DNA from: Clostridia bacterium
GTDB lineage: Bacteria; Bacillota; Clostridia; Oscillospirales; CAG-272
Length of the DNA stretch: 13,858 nucleotides
Direction of reading: 5' to 3'
Assembly (NCBI GenBank): GCA_017466495.1
Contig: JAFTUB010000162.1
Span: 1 to 13,858 of the forward strand
This document shows, in pieces, positions 1 through 6,296 of the stretch. The notes under the pieces are model-generated. The model was not told where the DNA came from. It saw only the letters and a program-made list of their open reading frames with translations, and did no database searches. Position numbers and translations under genes: made by a program. Numbering within the stretch: the first letter of the stretch is position 1; every line of letters begins with the position of its first letter.

Positions 1-420
1 CAGCTCATGGCTGACCTTGGGGTGACGGTGATCCTGGGGCACCATTCCCACACCCTTCAGCCCATTGTGGAGCTGACGGGGAAGGAAGGGAACAAGACCC
101 TGTGCATCTATTCCCTGGGCAACCTGATCTCGGCCATGGAGTACGCCCGAAATATGCTGGGGGGCATCTTCAATTTTGAGCTGGTGCGCACCAACGGCGC
201 GGTGACCTATGAAGCGGTGAGCTTTATCCCCACCATGTATCACTTCGGCCCCAGCTATTACAACGGCTATGTCTACCTGCTGGAGGATTATACCGCCGAG
301 CTCCACTCCACCCATGGCACCTGGCACACCTACGGCAAATACTCCACCCTGGATGATGTTTGGGCCATTCTGCGGCGGGTGATCGACAACGCCTACCTGC
401 CCGAATCCATCCGCAAATAG
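1..420 (+). CDS. CapA family protein, C-terminal part (5' end outside window)
   Basis: The reading frame is open from base 1 and ends at TAG 418-420, leaving 139 residues of a longer protein. A GHHSH motif followed by TLQPI, then YSLGN about 25 residues later, matches the C-terminal half of the CapA/PgsA metallophosphatase-like domain, where the usual form is GHHPHV...YSLGNF. Members are associated with capsule or poly-gamma-glutamate synthesis, but many clostridial members have no tested role, so the substrate is unknown. Any signal peptide or membrane anchor would lie upstream of the window. No terminator is visible between this gene and the promoter of the next one at 471-499. The methionine at base 7 is internal to the domain and is not a credible start. 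The family assignment is firm; the biological role is not. Confidence 0.85.
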   Translation, partial: QLMADLGVTVILGHHSHTLQPIVELTGKEGNKTLCIYSLGNLISAMEYARNMLGGIFNFELVRTNGAVTYEAVSFIPTMYHFGPSYYNGYVYLLEDYTAELHSTHGTWHTYGKYSTLDDVWAILRRVIDNAYLPESIRK

Positions 421-470
421 GGCGGATGGGCAAAACAGCAAGATTTGTCCGAGAAAAACAGGTTTTTGAC

Positions 471-499
471 TTGCATCCGCGCAGGATTTGTCTTATAAT
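471..499 (+). promoter_or_regulatory. Sigma-A type promoter for the Gfo/Idh/MocA gene
   Basis: A consensus -10 TATAAT at 494-499 lies 17 bp after a weak -35 TTGCAT at 471-476. A better hexamer, TTGACT at 466-471, overlaps but would give a 22-bp spacer. Transcription would start near 506, about 50 bases before the ATG at 556. Confidence 0.6.
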
Positions 500-519
500 A
501 CAGACAGAACCAAAAACCG

Positions 520-537
520 CCTGCGGCGCGCCGCAGG
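520..537. promoter_or_regulatory. Perfect 18-bp palindrome in the leader of the Gfo/Idh gene
   Basis: CCTGCGGCGCGCCGCAGG is an uninterrupted 9+9 inverted repeat. It sits between the predicted transcription start (about 506) and the Shine-Dalgarno sequence (about 540-547). It could be an operator or an RNA hairpin next to the ribosome binding site. No known regulator motif was recognised. Confidence 0.4.
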
Positions 538-555
538 GAAAAGGGGGAAAAACCG

Positions 556-1614
556 ATGAAGAAAAATGCAGTTGTGATCGGATACGGCGGAATGGGCGGC
601 TGGCACACCCGCTACCTGCGGGAGAGCGATGCCGTCAATCTGCTGGGCGTGTATGATATCAATCCCGCCCGGAATGCCGCCGCCGAGGAAGTGGGCATCC
701 ATGCCTATCCGTCCTTTGAAGCGGTGCTGGCCGATCCCGCCGTTGATTTTGTAACCATTGCCACCCCCAACGAGTGGCATAAGCCCCTGGCCATCGCCGC
801 CATGGAGGCAGGCAAGGACGTGGTGTCCGAGAAGCCCGTTACCCTCTCCTCTGCTGATCTGCAGGAGATCATTGACGTGGCGGAGCGTACCGGCCGCCTC
901 TTCACCACCCACCAGAACCGCCGCTGGGACATCGACTACCTGATGATGAAGGGGGTCTACCACAGCGGAGAGCTGGGGGATGTGTTCACCGTGGAGTCCC
1001 GTTACCACGGCTCCCGGGGCATTCCCGGCGACTGGCGTGGCAAGAAGGAGCACGGCGGCGGCATGATCTATGACTGGGGCGTGCACCTCATTGACCAGAT
1101 GCTGGGCATTGTGGATGACCGCGCAATTGAGAAGATCTATTGCCGCTGCGATCACCTTACCAACGACGAGGTGGACGACGGCTTCAAACTGGACATCTTC
1201 TTCGCCGGCGGTTGTATCGGCCATATCGAGGTGGCTACCCGCCACTTTATCTCCCTCCCCCGCTTCTTCATGGCGGGCATGGACGGCTCCGCCATCATCG
1301 ACGATTGGCGGGACAAGACCCATGTGGTGCTCTGCAAAACCTGGGAGGAGAACGACGTCAAGCCCGTGGTCACTGCCGCCGGTCTGACCAAAACCATGGC
1401 CCCCCGGGATGAAAAAACCACCGTCAGCTACGACATCGAGCGCCCCGCGTCGGACGTCCATGATTTCTACCGCAACCTGGTCCGCGCCATCGACGGCATC
1501 GAGCCCCAGATCGTCACCCACCGCCAGCTGATGCGGGTGATGAAGGTCATGGAAGCCGCCTTCGCGTCCGATGCGGCCGGGAAGCCCATTGAATTTGAGG
1601 ATAATTACCGATAA
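556..1614 (+). CDS. Gfo/Idh/MocA family NAD(P)-dependent oxidoreductase
   Basis: This 352-residue protein has the usual length for the family. The N-terminal Rossmann fold shows GYGGMGG at residues 9-15, and the family EKP motif (catalytic-region Lys93) is at 92-94. The C-terminal alpha/beta half has the GGG-x3-D-x-G-x-H-x2-D pattern at residues 167-180, with Asp173 and His177 near the expected active site. Such enzymes oxidise or reduce sugars, inositols or related compounds with NAD(P), in the cytoplasm; the substrate cannot be read from the sequence. The start has a GGGGGAAAA ribosome site 5-10 bases upstream. The gene has its own promoter (471-499). It is followed by the composite hairpin repeat at 1619-1776, which may end or attenuate transcription before the U32 gene. 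Confidence 0.9.
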   Translation: MKKNAVVIGYGGMGGWHTRYLRESDAVNLLGVYDINPARNAAAEEVGIHAYPSFEAVLADPAVDFVTIATPNEWHKPLAIAAMEAGKDVVSEKPVTLSSADLQEIIDVAERTGRLFTTHQNRRWDIDYLMMKGVYHSGELGDVFTVESRYHGSRGIPGDWRGKKEHGGGMIYDWGVHLIDQMLGIVDDRAIEKIYCRCDHLTNDEVDDGFKLDIFFAGGCIGHIEVATRHFISLPRFFMAGMDGSAIIDDWRDKTHVVLCKTWEENDVKPVVTAAGLTKTMAPRDEKTTVSYDIERPASDVHDFYRNLVRAIDGIEPQIVTHRQLMRVMKVMEAAFASDAAGKPIEFEDNYR

Positions 1615-1618
1615 GGCC

Positions 1619-1776
1619 GTGGGGGAAGGGGAAGCCTTTTGAAAAAGGCTCCCCCTTCCCCCACACCCCCATCCTCCGCGAAAACTTCCCAAAAAGGATT
1701 GTTGGGAAGTTTTTGGGGATTCCTAAGGCCCTTTTTTCAAAAAGGGCCTTAGGCGGGGTTTGGGGCAGCGCCCCAA
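1619..1776. repeat. Composite palindromic repeat, copy 1 (four hairpins)
   Basis: Nearly all of the space before the U32 gene is inverted repeats. Hairpin a has arms 1619-1640 and 1643-1664, 22 bp with one mismatch. Hairpin b pairs AAAACTTCCC (1681-1690) with GGGAAGTTTT (1704-1713). Hairpin c pairs 1722-1736 with 1739-1753, a perfect 15-bp stem. Hairpin d pairs TTGGGGC (1760-1766) with GCCCCAA (1770-1776). Between a and b is a C-rich stretch containing CCCCACACCCCC, then TCCGCGAAAACTT. The same plan recurs inverted at 3030-3180. The hairpins may also act as terminators. Confidence 0.75.
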
Positions 1777-1798
1777 GGTCTTCCAAGGAGGTAAAACC

Positions 1799-3022
1799 AT
1801 GCCCGAATTGCTTTCCCCTGCGGGGAATTTTGAGAAGCTGAAGGCGGCTGTCCGCTACGGTGCCGATGCGGTTTACTGTGCGGGGCGGGCCTTTGGCATG
1901 CGTGCGGCGGCGGGGAACTTTACTCTCGGTGAGCTTGCCGAGGCGGCGGAGTATGTCCACGCCAGAGGGAAGCGGCTGCACATCACCGTGAATATCATGG
2001 CCCGGGATGCCGACTATCCCCGCCTGCGGGAGTATCTCTATGCCCTGCGGGAGGTGGGGCCGGATGCCCTTATTGTGGCCGACCTTGGGGTCATGGCCGA
2101 GGTGCGGCGGATTCTTCCCGATGTGGAGCTTCACGTTTCCACCCAGGCTTCGGTGGTGTCTGCCGCGGCCTGTCGTGCCTACGCCGGCCTTGGAGCTTCC
2201 CGCATTGTGCTGGCCCGGGAACTGATGCTGGACGAGATCCGCGCCATCCGCGCCGAGCTCGACCCCGCCATTGAACTGGAAACCTTCATTCACGGCTCCA
2301 TGTGCATCTCCTACAGCGGACGCTGCGGGCTGTCCTATGCCCTCACCGGGCGGGATGCCAACCGGGGTGCCTGCACCCAGCCCTGCCGCTGGAATTACGC
2401 CATCGTGGAGGAAAAACGCCCCGATGAGCCCATGCCCATCGAGTCGGGGGAGAGCGGAACCTTCATCTTCTCCTCCAAGGATATGTGCATGATCGAGCAC
2501 ATTCCCGCCCTTATGGAGGCAGGGATCGCCTCCTTCAAAATCGAGGGGCGCATGAAGAGCGCCTACTATACCGCCGTGGTCACCAATGCTTACCGCATGG
2601 CCATCGACCGCTGGCTGGATGCCCGTGCCGGGGGTGCGCCCTACTGCTATGATCCCGCCTGGCTGCGGGAGCTGGAGAGCGTTTCCCACCGTGAATACTG
2701 CACCGGCTACTTCTTCGACGATCCCGCGAAGGTGGATCACACCTGTACCCAGCCGGGATATTTGCGGGAGAAGGCCTACCTTGCCACCGTGCAGGACTAT
2801 GACCCCGAAACCGGAATCGCTACCTTCATCCAGCACAATAAAGCCTGCCGCGGAGACGCTGTGGAGCTGCTCACCCCCGGTCGGGTGGGCCTCCCCTTCA
2901 CCCTGGGCCAGCTGTGGGACGAGGAGGGCAACGAAATCGATGCCACCCCCCACCCGCTGATGATCTACCGCACCCGCGTACCCTTCGCCGTCAAACCCGA
3001 CGATATTTTAAGAGCAGGATAA
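1799..3022 (+). CDS. trhP: U32 family protein, TrhP/YrrO-like (probable tRNA hydroxylation), four-Cys cluster
   Basis: This 407-residue protein carries the U32 signature ETFIHGSMC. Its four cysteines (169, 176, 192, 196) are spaced CX6CX15CX3C, the pattern that binds an iron-sulfur cluster in UbiU/UbiV and related U32 proteins. The N-terminal half (1-240) is the TIM-barrel-like catalytic part starting PELLSPAG; the C-terminal part (about 290-407) fits the small beta domain of longer members. Length and order match B. subtilis YrrO (TrhP2) and E. coli YegQ (TrhP), which make 5-hydroxyuridine in tRNA wobble positions using prephenate. The family was formerly called peptidase U32. ATG 1799 is chosen because a perfect AAGGAGG (1785-1791) lies 7 bases upstream; the frame stays open to 1760 only through hairpin sequence. 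The exact subfamily (TrhP, RlhA or a collagenase-like branch) is less sure than the family. Confidence 0.85.
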   Translation: MPELLSPAGNFEKLKAAVRYGADAVYCAGRAFGMRAAAGNFTLGELAEAAEYVHARGKRLHITVNIMARDADYPRLREYLYALREVGPDALIVADLGVMAEVRRILPDVELHVSTQASVVSAAACRAYAGLGASRIVLARELMLDEIRAIRAELDPAIELETFIHGSMCISYSGRCGLSYALTGRDANRGACTQPCRWNYAIVEEKRPDEPMPIESGESGTFIFSSKDMCMIEHIPALMEAGIASFKIEGRMKSAYYTAVVTNAYRMAIDRWLDARAGGAPYCYDPAWLRELESVSHREYCTGYFFDDPAKVDHTCTQPGYLREKAYLATVQDYDPETGIATFIQHNKACRGDAVELLTPGRVGLPFTLGQLWDEEGNEIDATPHPLMIYRTRVPFAVKPDDILRAG

Positions 3023-3029
3023 ATAAATT

Positions 3030-3180
3030 GGGGACACTTTTTTGAAAAAAAGTGTCCCCCAAACCCCCTACAAAAAACTCTCAAAAAGAGGATTGACCGA
3101 ACAATTTTCGTCAATCCCACTTTATGAAAGTTTTTGCGGAGGGGTGTGGGGAGGAGCTTTTTTCAAAAAGCTCCTACCCA
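3030..3180. repeat. Composite palindromic repeat, copy 2 (inverted relative to copy 1)
   Basis: This fills the space between the convergent U32 and tyrA genes. Hairpin a pairs 3030-3043 with 3046-3059 (14 bp). An inner, less perfect hairpin involves GATTGAC and GTCAATC. Hairpin b pairs AGGAGCTTTTT (3152-3162) with AAAAAGCTCCT (3165-3175). Read on the minus strand, 3175-3122 gives hairpin, then CCCCACACCCC, then TCCGCAAAAACTT, the same order as copy 1 at 1641-1690. The A/T-rich hairpins could serve as a two-way terminator for both flanking genes. Confidence 0.7.
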
Positions 3181-3187
3181 CGGTCTT

Positions 3188-4054
3188 TTACTTCGCACTC
3201 TCCTTGCAGCGTTTGCCTTCTTCGAGGAGGGTGCAGAGGCGGTCGGTGTCGCCGTCGGCCATGGCGTCGCGGTACTGGCCCAGGGCGTTGATGATATTGT
3301 CCAGCTCCCGGAGGAGATTATCCCGGTTCTCCATGAACAGCTCGGTCCACATGGGGGCGTTCAGGTAGGCAACGCGGGTCAGGTCCTTGTAGCTCCCTGC
3401 GGAGTAACCCTTGTGGGCTTGGGCGGTGGGGCTTTTGACGTAGGCGTTGGAAACCACGTGGGCCAGCTGAGAGGTGTAGGCGATCATGGCATCGTGGTGT
3501 TCGGCGGTACAGACGGTGACGGTGCCGAAGCCCAAGGGGGCGATCAGCACCTTGGCGCAGGCGATGGCCTCCTCTGCGGCGGCGCTGTCCATCCCCTCCG
3601 GGGGAACCAGGATCATGGACGCATCCCGGAAGAGGGTGGCGCGGCCGGCCGAGAAGCCCGAGAAGTGGCTCCCCGCCATGGGATGTCCGCCCAGGAAGGT
3701 GAAACCGTGCGCCTCGGCGATGGCGCGGCAGGCGGCACACACCGATCGCTTGATGCCGCAGGTGTCCATGACCAGGGTGTCCTTGTCCAGCCGCGGTGCC
3801 AGCTCGGCCAGGGTGGTGACGGTGGCCCCGGGGTAGAGGGCGATGATGAGGCAGTCGAGATGCCCGCCGCTCTCGAGATAAGGATCCAGCTCCCCGTGGG
3901 CGACGCCGCAGGCCATGGCCTCGGCGCAGACGGCGGGGGAGAGGTCGCGAATGTACACGCGGTGCCCCGCGGCGGCATAGGCCCGGGCCATGGAGCCGCC
4001 GATCAGCCCCATGCCGATGATTCCGATGGTGAATGTTTGTCCGATTTGATGCAT
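3188..4054 (-). CDS. tyrA: Prephenate dehydrogenase (tyrosine biosynthesis)
   Basis: The enzyme oxidatively decarboxylates prephenate to 4-hydroxyphenylpyruvate with NAD(P), the tyrosine branch of the aromatic pathway, in the cytoplasm. The 288-residue protein begins with a Rossmann fold, GMGLIGGS at residues 14-21. It has the family motif GGHPMAGS at 122-129 with His124, SQLAHVV around His199, and the substrate-binding segment AGSYKDLTRVA with Arg227. The length fits a monofunctional enzyme: there is no fused chorismate mutase and no C-terminal ACT domain, so direct tyrosine feedback through ACT is not expected. ATG 4052-4054 has GGAGGG 7 bases upstream. It has its own promoter at 4125-4153 and converges on the U32 gene across the hairpin repeat at 3030-3180. 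The assignment is firm; arogenate specificity cannot be excluded. Confidence 0.93.
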   Translation of the reverse strand: MHQIGQTFTIGIIGMGLIGGSMARAYAAAGHRVYIRDLSPAVCAEAMACGVAHGELDPYLESGGHLDCLIIALYPGATVTTLAELAPRLDKDTLVMDTCGIKRSVCAACRAIAEAHGFTFLGGHPMAGSHFSGFSAGRATLFRDASMILVPPEGMDSAAAEEAIACAKVLIAPLGFGTVTVCTAEHHDAMIAYTSQLAHVVSNAYVKSPTAQAHKGYSAGSYKDLTRVAYLNAPMWTELFMENRDNLLRELDNIINALGQYRDAMADGDTDRLCTLLEEGKRCKESAK

Positions 4055-4124
4055 AAACGGGTCCCTCCATGAAAAATATTAAACGAAACTGCGCAAAACA
4101 CAGAATTTAATTTTGATAATTCAT

Positions 4125-4153
4125 AGTATAGCACGTTCTGCCCCGCGTGTCAA
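4125..4153 (-). promoter_or_regulatory. Near-consensus promoter of tyrA
   Basis: On the minus strand, a perfect -35 TTGACA (4148-4153) is followed after 17 bp by -10 TATACT (4125-4130), preceded by an extended -10 TG. Transcription would start near 4118, leaving a leader of about 64 bases. The -35 overlaps the left copy of the direct repeat that flanks the AT-rich island. Confidence 0.8.
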
Positions 4154-4174
4154 GGCGAACAAAGAGAAGCGCTG

Positions 4175-4212
4175 GGCGCACCTGCGATAAAGCAGGTGCG
4201 CCATCTTTTTTT
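4175..4212 (+). terminator. Rho-independent terminator at left edge of AT-rich island
   Basis: GGCGCACCTGC (4175-4185) pairs with GCAGGTGCGCC (4192-4202) around a 6-base loop, an 11-bp perfect stem followed by ATCTTTTTTT on the plus strand. No plus-strand gene ends here: the nearest upstream plus-strand gene stops at 3022 and tyrA runs the other way. It may shield the XRE gene from read-through, or be the remnant end of a lost gene. Confidence 0.8.
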
Positions 4213-4213
4213 G

Positions 4214-4278
4214 ATTTTATTGAATGTTATTTTTTGAGCAATAGAATTTTATTGAAAATATATCTTTACTTTAGTAAA
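4214..4278. promoter_or_regulatory. AT-rich upstream region with direct repeat and palindrome (possible operators)
   Basis: ATTTTATTGAA occurs twice, at 4214-4224 and 4246-4256, exactly 32 bp apart (about three helical turns). TTTACTTTAGTAAA (4265-4278) is a 6-2-6 perfect palindrome ending 6 bp before the -35 box of the XRE gene. These are candidate autoregulatory sites, but AT-rich DNA gives such matches by chance fairly often. Confidence 0.3.
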
Positions 4279-4284
4279 TTTAAA

Positions 4285-4313
4285 TTGACAGATTAGAAAC
4301 TTTATGATATAAT
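4285..4313 (+). promoter_or_regulatory. Perfect consensus promoter of the XRE gene
   Basis: TTGACA (4285-4290), a 17-bp spacer and TATAAT (4308-4313), with an extended -10 TGA just before it. Transcription would start near 4320, giving a leader of only about 16 bases. Such a strong unregulated-looking promoter suggests the gene is kept in check by a repressor, possibly its own product. Confidence 0.85.
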
Positions 4314-4336
4314 GCTATTAGAAGGGCGGTGAAGGC

Positions 4337-4948
4337 ATGTATATTAATTACAGTAAATTATGGAAATTATTAATTGACAAAAGCATGAGCAAAACCGATT
4401 TGATAGAGATTGCCGGAATTAGTTCGAGAGTTTTGGCAAAATTATCAAAAAATGAGACAGTTACCACTGATACGATAGCCAGAATTTGCTCCGCACTTCA
4501 CTGTGATGTAAGTGATATTATGGAGTGTGTGGGCGAGGATCGGCTATCCGTATATTCCGCGTACAAAAGATATGGAAAATGCGTGGAGGAAAATGAGTTA
4601 TTTAAGACTGTTCAATTTACAATAGGAAGTCAAAAATACACAGTTTATCAATCAAAACAGATTGCAACCAAGGCAACCCATATTGATTGTAAAGAGGATG
4701 GGGCTATCTATTGGGAACATTTTTTTGCCATCGGAACCGTTGCCACTACATCCGAAAAGCAGCTCTTGATCAAGCCTTGCGTAAGGAACGACGAGATCTC
4801 AATCGTTTTGATCAAGGGAAAGCCGGCCGTTATTGGTGGGCTTGATGAGAACGGTTTTGTTTCAAGCAGAGGCATTCGAAAAAAACAAACTGATATTTAT
4901 GTTATGTCCGAGGCTGCTTTTAAGCTGTTCGTTCCTCAAGCAGTTTAA
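4337..4948 (+). CDS. XRE-type helix-turn-helix protein with unrecognised C-terminal domain
   Basis: In this 203-residue protein, residues about 6-65 form a compact Cro/CI-like HTH: a first helix with LWKLLIDK, then SKTDLIEIAGISSRVLAKL, then TDTIARICSALHCDVSDIME. This is the short XRE type common in Firmicutes, sometimes found beside restriction-modification genes, although none is seen here. Residues about 90-203 form a separate, beta-rich-looking domain that I do not recognise, with several Cys (82, 118, 148) and a WEHFFAIGTV segment. The likely role is a cytoplasmic transcription regulator with a C-terminal sensing or oligomerisation domain, but its target is unknown. ATG 4337 follows GGGCGGTGA about 5 bases upstream. 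The gene is visibly AT-richer than its neighbours and stands alone between two terminators, which points to horizontal acquisition. Confidence 0.75.
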   Translation: MYINYSKLWKLLIDKSMSKTDLIEIAGISSRVLAKLSKNETVTTDTIARICSALHCDVSDIMECVGEDRLSVYSAYKRYGKCVEENELFKTVQFTIGSQKYTVYQSKQIATKATHIDCKEDGAIYWEHFFAIGTVATTSEKQLLIKPCVRNDEISIVLIKGKPAVIGGLDENGFVSSRGIRKKQTDIYVMSEAAFKLFVPQAV

Positions 4949-5023
4949 GCTTGTATTATTTTTACCATCCGACAGTACACCTAAAAGGTGTAACACACTA
5001 TACCTTGCGGAGCAAGACGTGTG

Positions 5024-5067
5024 AAAAGGAGTACGAACTAAAATGTCCGTACTCCTTTTGCTTTTTC
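5024..5067 (+). terminator. Rho-independent terminator downstream of the XRE gene
   Basis: AAAAGGAGTACG (5024-5035) pairs perfectly with CGTACTCCTTTT (5048-5059), followed by GCTTTTTC. The A-rich left arm could make it work in both directions. A smaller hairpin, ACACCT-AAA-AGGTGT (4977-4991), lies between it and the stop codon at 4948. Confidence 0.85.
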
Positions 5068-5085
5068 GGCAGGTATTGCCCCTGC

Positions 5086-5181
5086 GTGTCATCTTGAGCG
5101 GAGTCCGCCCGAGATTCCACCTTCGCTTTGCTCGATGCTGCTTCGCAGTTCGACTTCGCTACGCTTCGCTCAGAATGACAC
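5086..5181. repeat. Fold-back repeat element with terminal inverted repeats
   Basis: GTGTCATCTTGAGCGGAG (5086-5103) is matched in inverse by 5164-5181 (CTTCGCTCAGAATGACAC), 15 of 18 positions. The inside is built of short CTTCGC/TTCGC units and a CTGC-TTC-GCAG hairpin. CGAGATTCCA (about 5110-5119) and TGGATCTCG (about 5225-5233) suggest the foldback extends further right, past a perfect AACGGC-TAT-GCCGTT hairpin (5211-5225). Similar GTCATNCTGAGCG elements are widespread non-coding repeats in Clostridia. No gene is seen in 4949-5289. Confidence 0.65.
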
Positions 5182-5289
5182 GTGCGGACGCAGTCGAAAC
5201 CCGAAGGGCGAACGGCTATGCCGTTTGGATCTCGCAGAAATGTTAAAAATCTGCTTTATGGAAGGCTCCCCTTTTCGCGGCTTCTCTTT

Positions 5290-6276
5290 TTACTGGCGCA
5301 GCTTCTGCGCCCGCACGTCGGTGCCCGAGAAGACCAGTACCTGATATTCCCCGAAAATTCGGGAGGTGATGCGGTCCCAGTAGCGCTCCCGCAGCTCCTT
5401 TGGGGAGTGGTTGGTGCTGATCATGGTGGAGCGGCCGCAGTTGAGACGGGTGTTGATGAGGTTATAGATCACCGAAACAGTGAACTGGTTGACCACCTCA
5501 GTGCCCAGGTCGTCGATGATCAGCAGATCGCAGTCGGCGTAGTGGGCCAGGGTGTCTGCGGAGTCCTCACGGCCGCCCTTGAAGCGGTCGAATTCATAGT
5601 CGCCGATGAGGTCGATGGCGGTGGTGTAGCAGACATCGTAGCCCCGCTCAATGACCACCCGGGCCACGGCGGTGGAGAGATGGGTCTTGCCCAGCCCGGT
5701 GCCCCCAAAGAGGGCGATATTGCGGCACTGTCCGGCGGTGAACTCGTGGGCGTAGCGGTAGAGGATATCGTAGTTGCGCTGCATGGCGGCGAATTGCTCC
5801 GGCACGCGGCGGTAGTAGTCCAGGGAGAAATTCTCGAAGGATTGGGTCTGGAGCAGGTGTCCCAGGCCCGAGCTGGCAAAGCCGGCAGCGGTAAGGGCCC
5901 GCTTCATGCAGTCGCACATCTTTGTGTCCACGTACCCCGTGTCCCCGCACTTCTCGCAGGCATAGTGCACCTCCGAGTAGTCAGCGGGGTAGCCCTTCCC
6001 GGTGAGGAAGGCTGCCCGGGCTGCCTGGAGCGCCTCATTCTGCTCCCGAAGCGCGGCCAATTTTGCCTGGGCATCGGGGCCGCCGCCCACGGCGGTGCGG
6101 AGCAGGGTGACCCCCAACTCATGCATGGCGGCATCGATCTCGGCCACCTCGGGGAAGCGGGCGTGGAGCTCGCCCCGACGGGCCTCGGCCTCGGCGCGGG
6201 CATCGAGATATTTGGTTTCGTATTCCTGCCTGATTCGGCGGAAATTTTCGCGGTTGTATCCCATTTTCCGTGTCAT
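5290..6276 (-). CDS. dnaC: Replicative helicase loader, DnaC/DnaI-type AAA+ ATPase
   Basis: This 328-residue protein loads the replicative helicase onto DNA during initiation and restart. The N-terminal part (about 1-95) is helical and charged, the region that contacts the helicase. A zinc-binding cluster C107-x2-C110...C121-x-C123 follows. The AAA+ core starts near 145, with Walker A GGTGLGKT (191-198), Walker B LLIIDD (251-256), sensor-1 Asn289 in STNHSP, and Arg302/Arg306 in the RITSRI arginine-finger box. The architecture matches B. subtilis DnaI more than E. coli DnaC because of the zinc cluster. It starts 20 bases after dnaD; the upstream ribosome site is weak (CTGGAA), so the start could also be Met5. 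It is the last gene of rex-dnaD-dnaC. No clear terminator is visible before the repeat at 5086-5233. Confidence 0.92.
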   Translation of the reverse strand: MTRKMGYNRENFRRIRQEYETKYLDARAEAEARRGELHARFPEVAEIDAAMHELGVTLLRTAVGGGPDAQAKLAALREQNEALQAARAAFLTGKGYPADYSEVHYACEKCGDTGYVDTKMCDCMKRALTAAGFASSGLGHLLQTQSFENFSLDYYRRVPEQFAAMQRNYDILYRYAHEFTAGQCRNIALFGGTGLGKTHLSTAVARVVIERGYDVCYTTAIDLIGDYEFDRFKGGREDSADTLAHYADCDLLIIDDLGTEVVNQFTVSVIYNLINTRLNCGRSTMISTNHSPKELRERYWDRITSRIFGEYQVLVFSGTDVRAQKLRQ

Positions 6277-6296
6277 TTCCAGTGTTGTGGTTTGGC

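Noticed and set aside
493..1692. 399-codon minus-strand open frame opposite the Gfo/Idh gene
   Set aside because: Its translation is Gly/His/Val-rich with no family motif, and it mirrors a clear oxidoreductase; it is a by-product of GC-rich codon use.
1547..2953. 468-codon minus-strand open frame opposite the U32 gene
   Set aside because: Low-complexity Gly/His/Pro composition, runs across the hairpin repeat, and lies opposite a strongly supported gene.
5043..5246. Small plus-strand frame starting in the XRE terminator
   Set aside because: Its ATG lies in the terminator loop and the body is the fold-back repeat; the GGAG before it is part of the hairpin stem.
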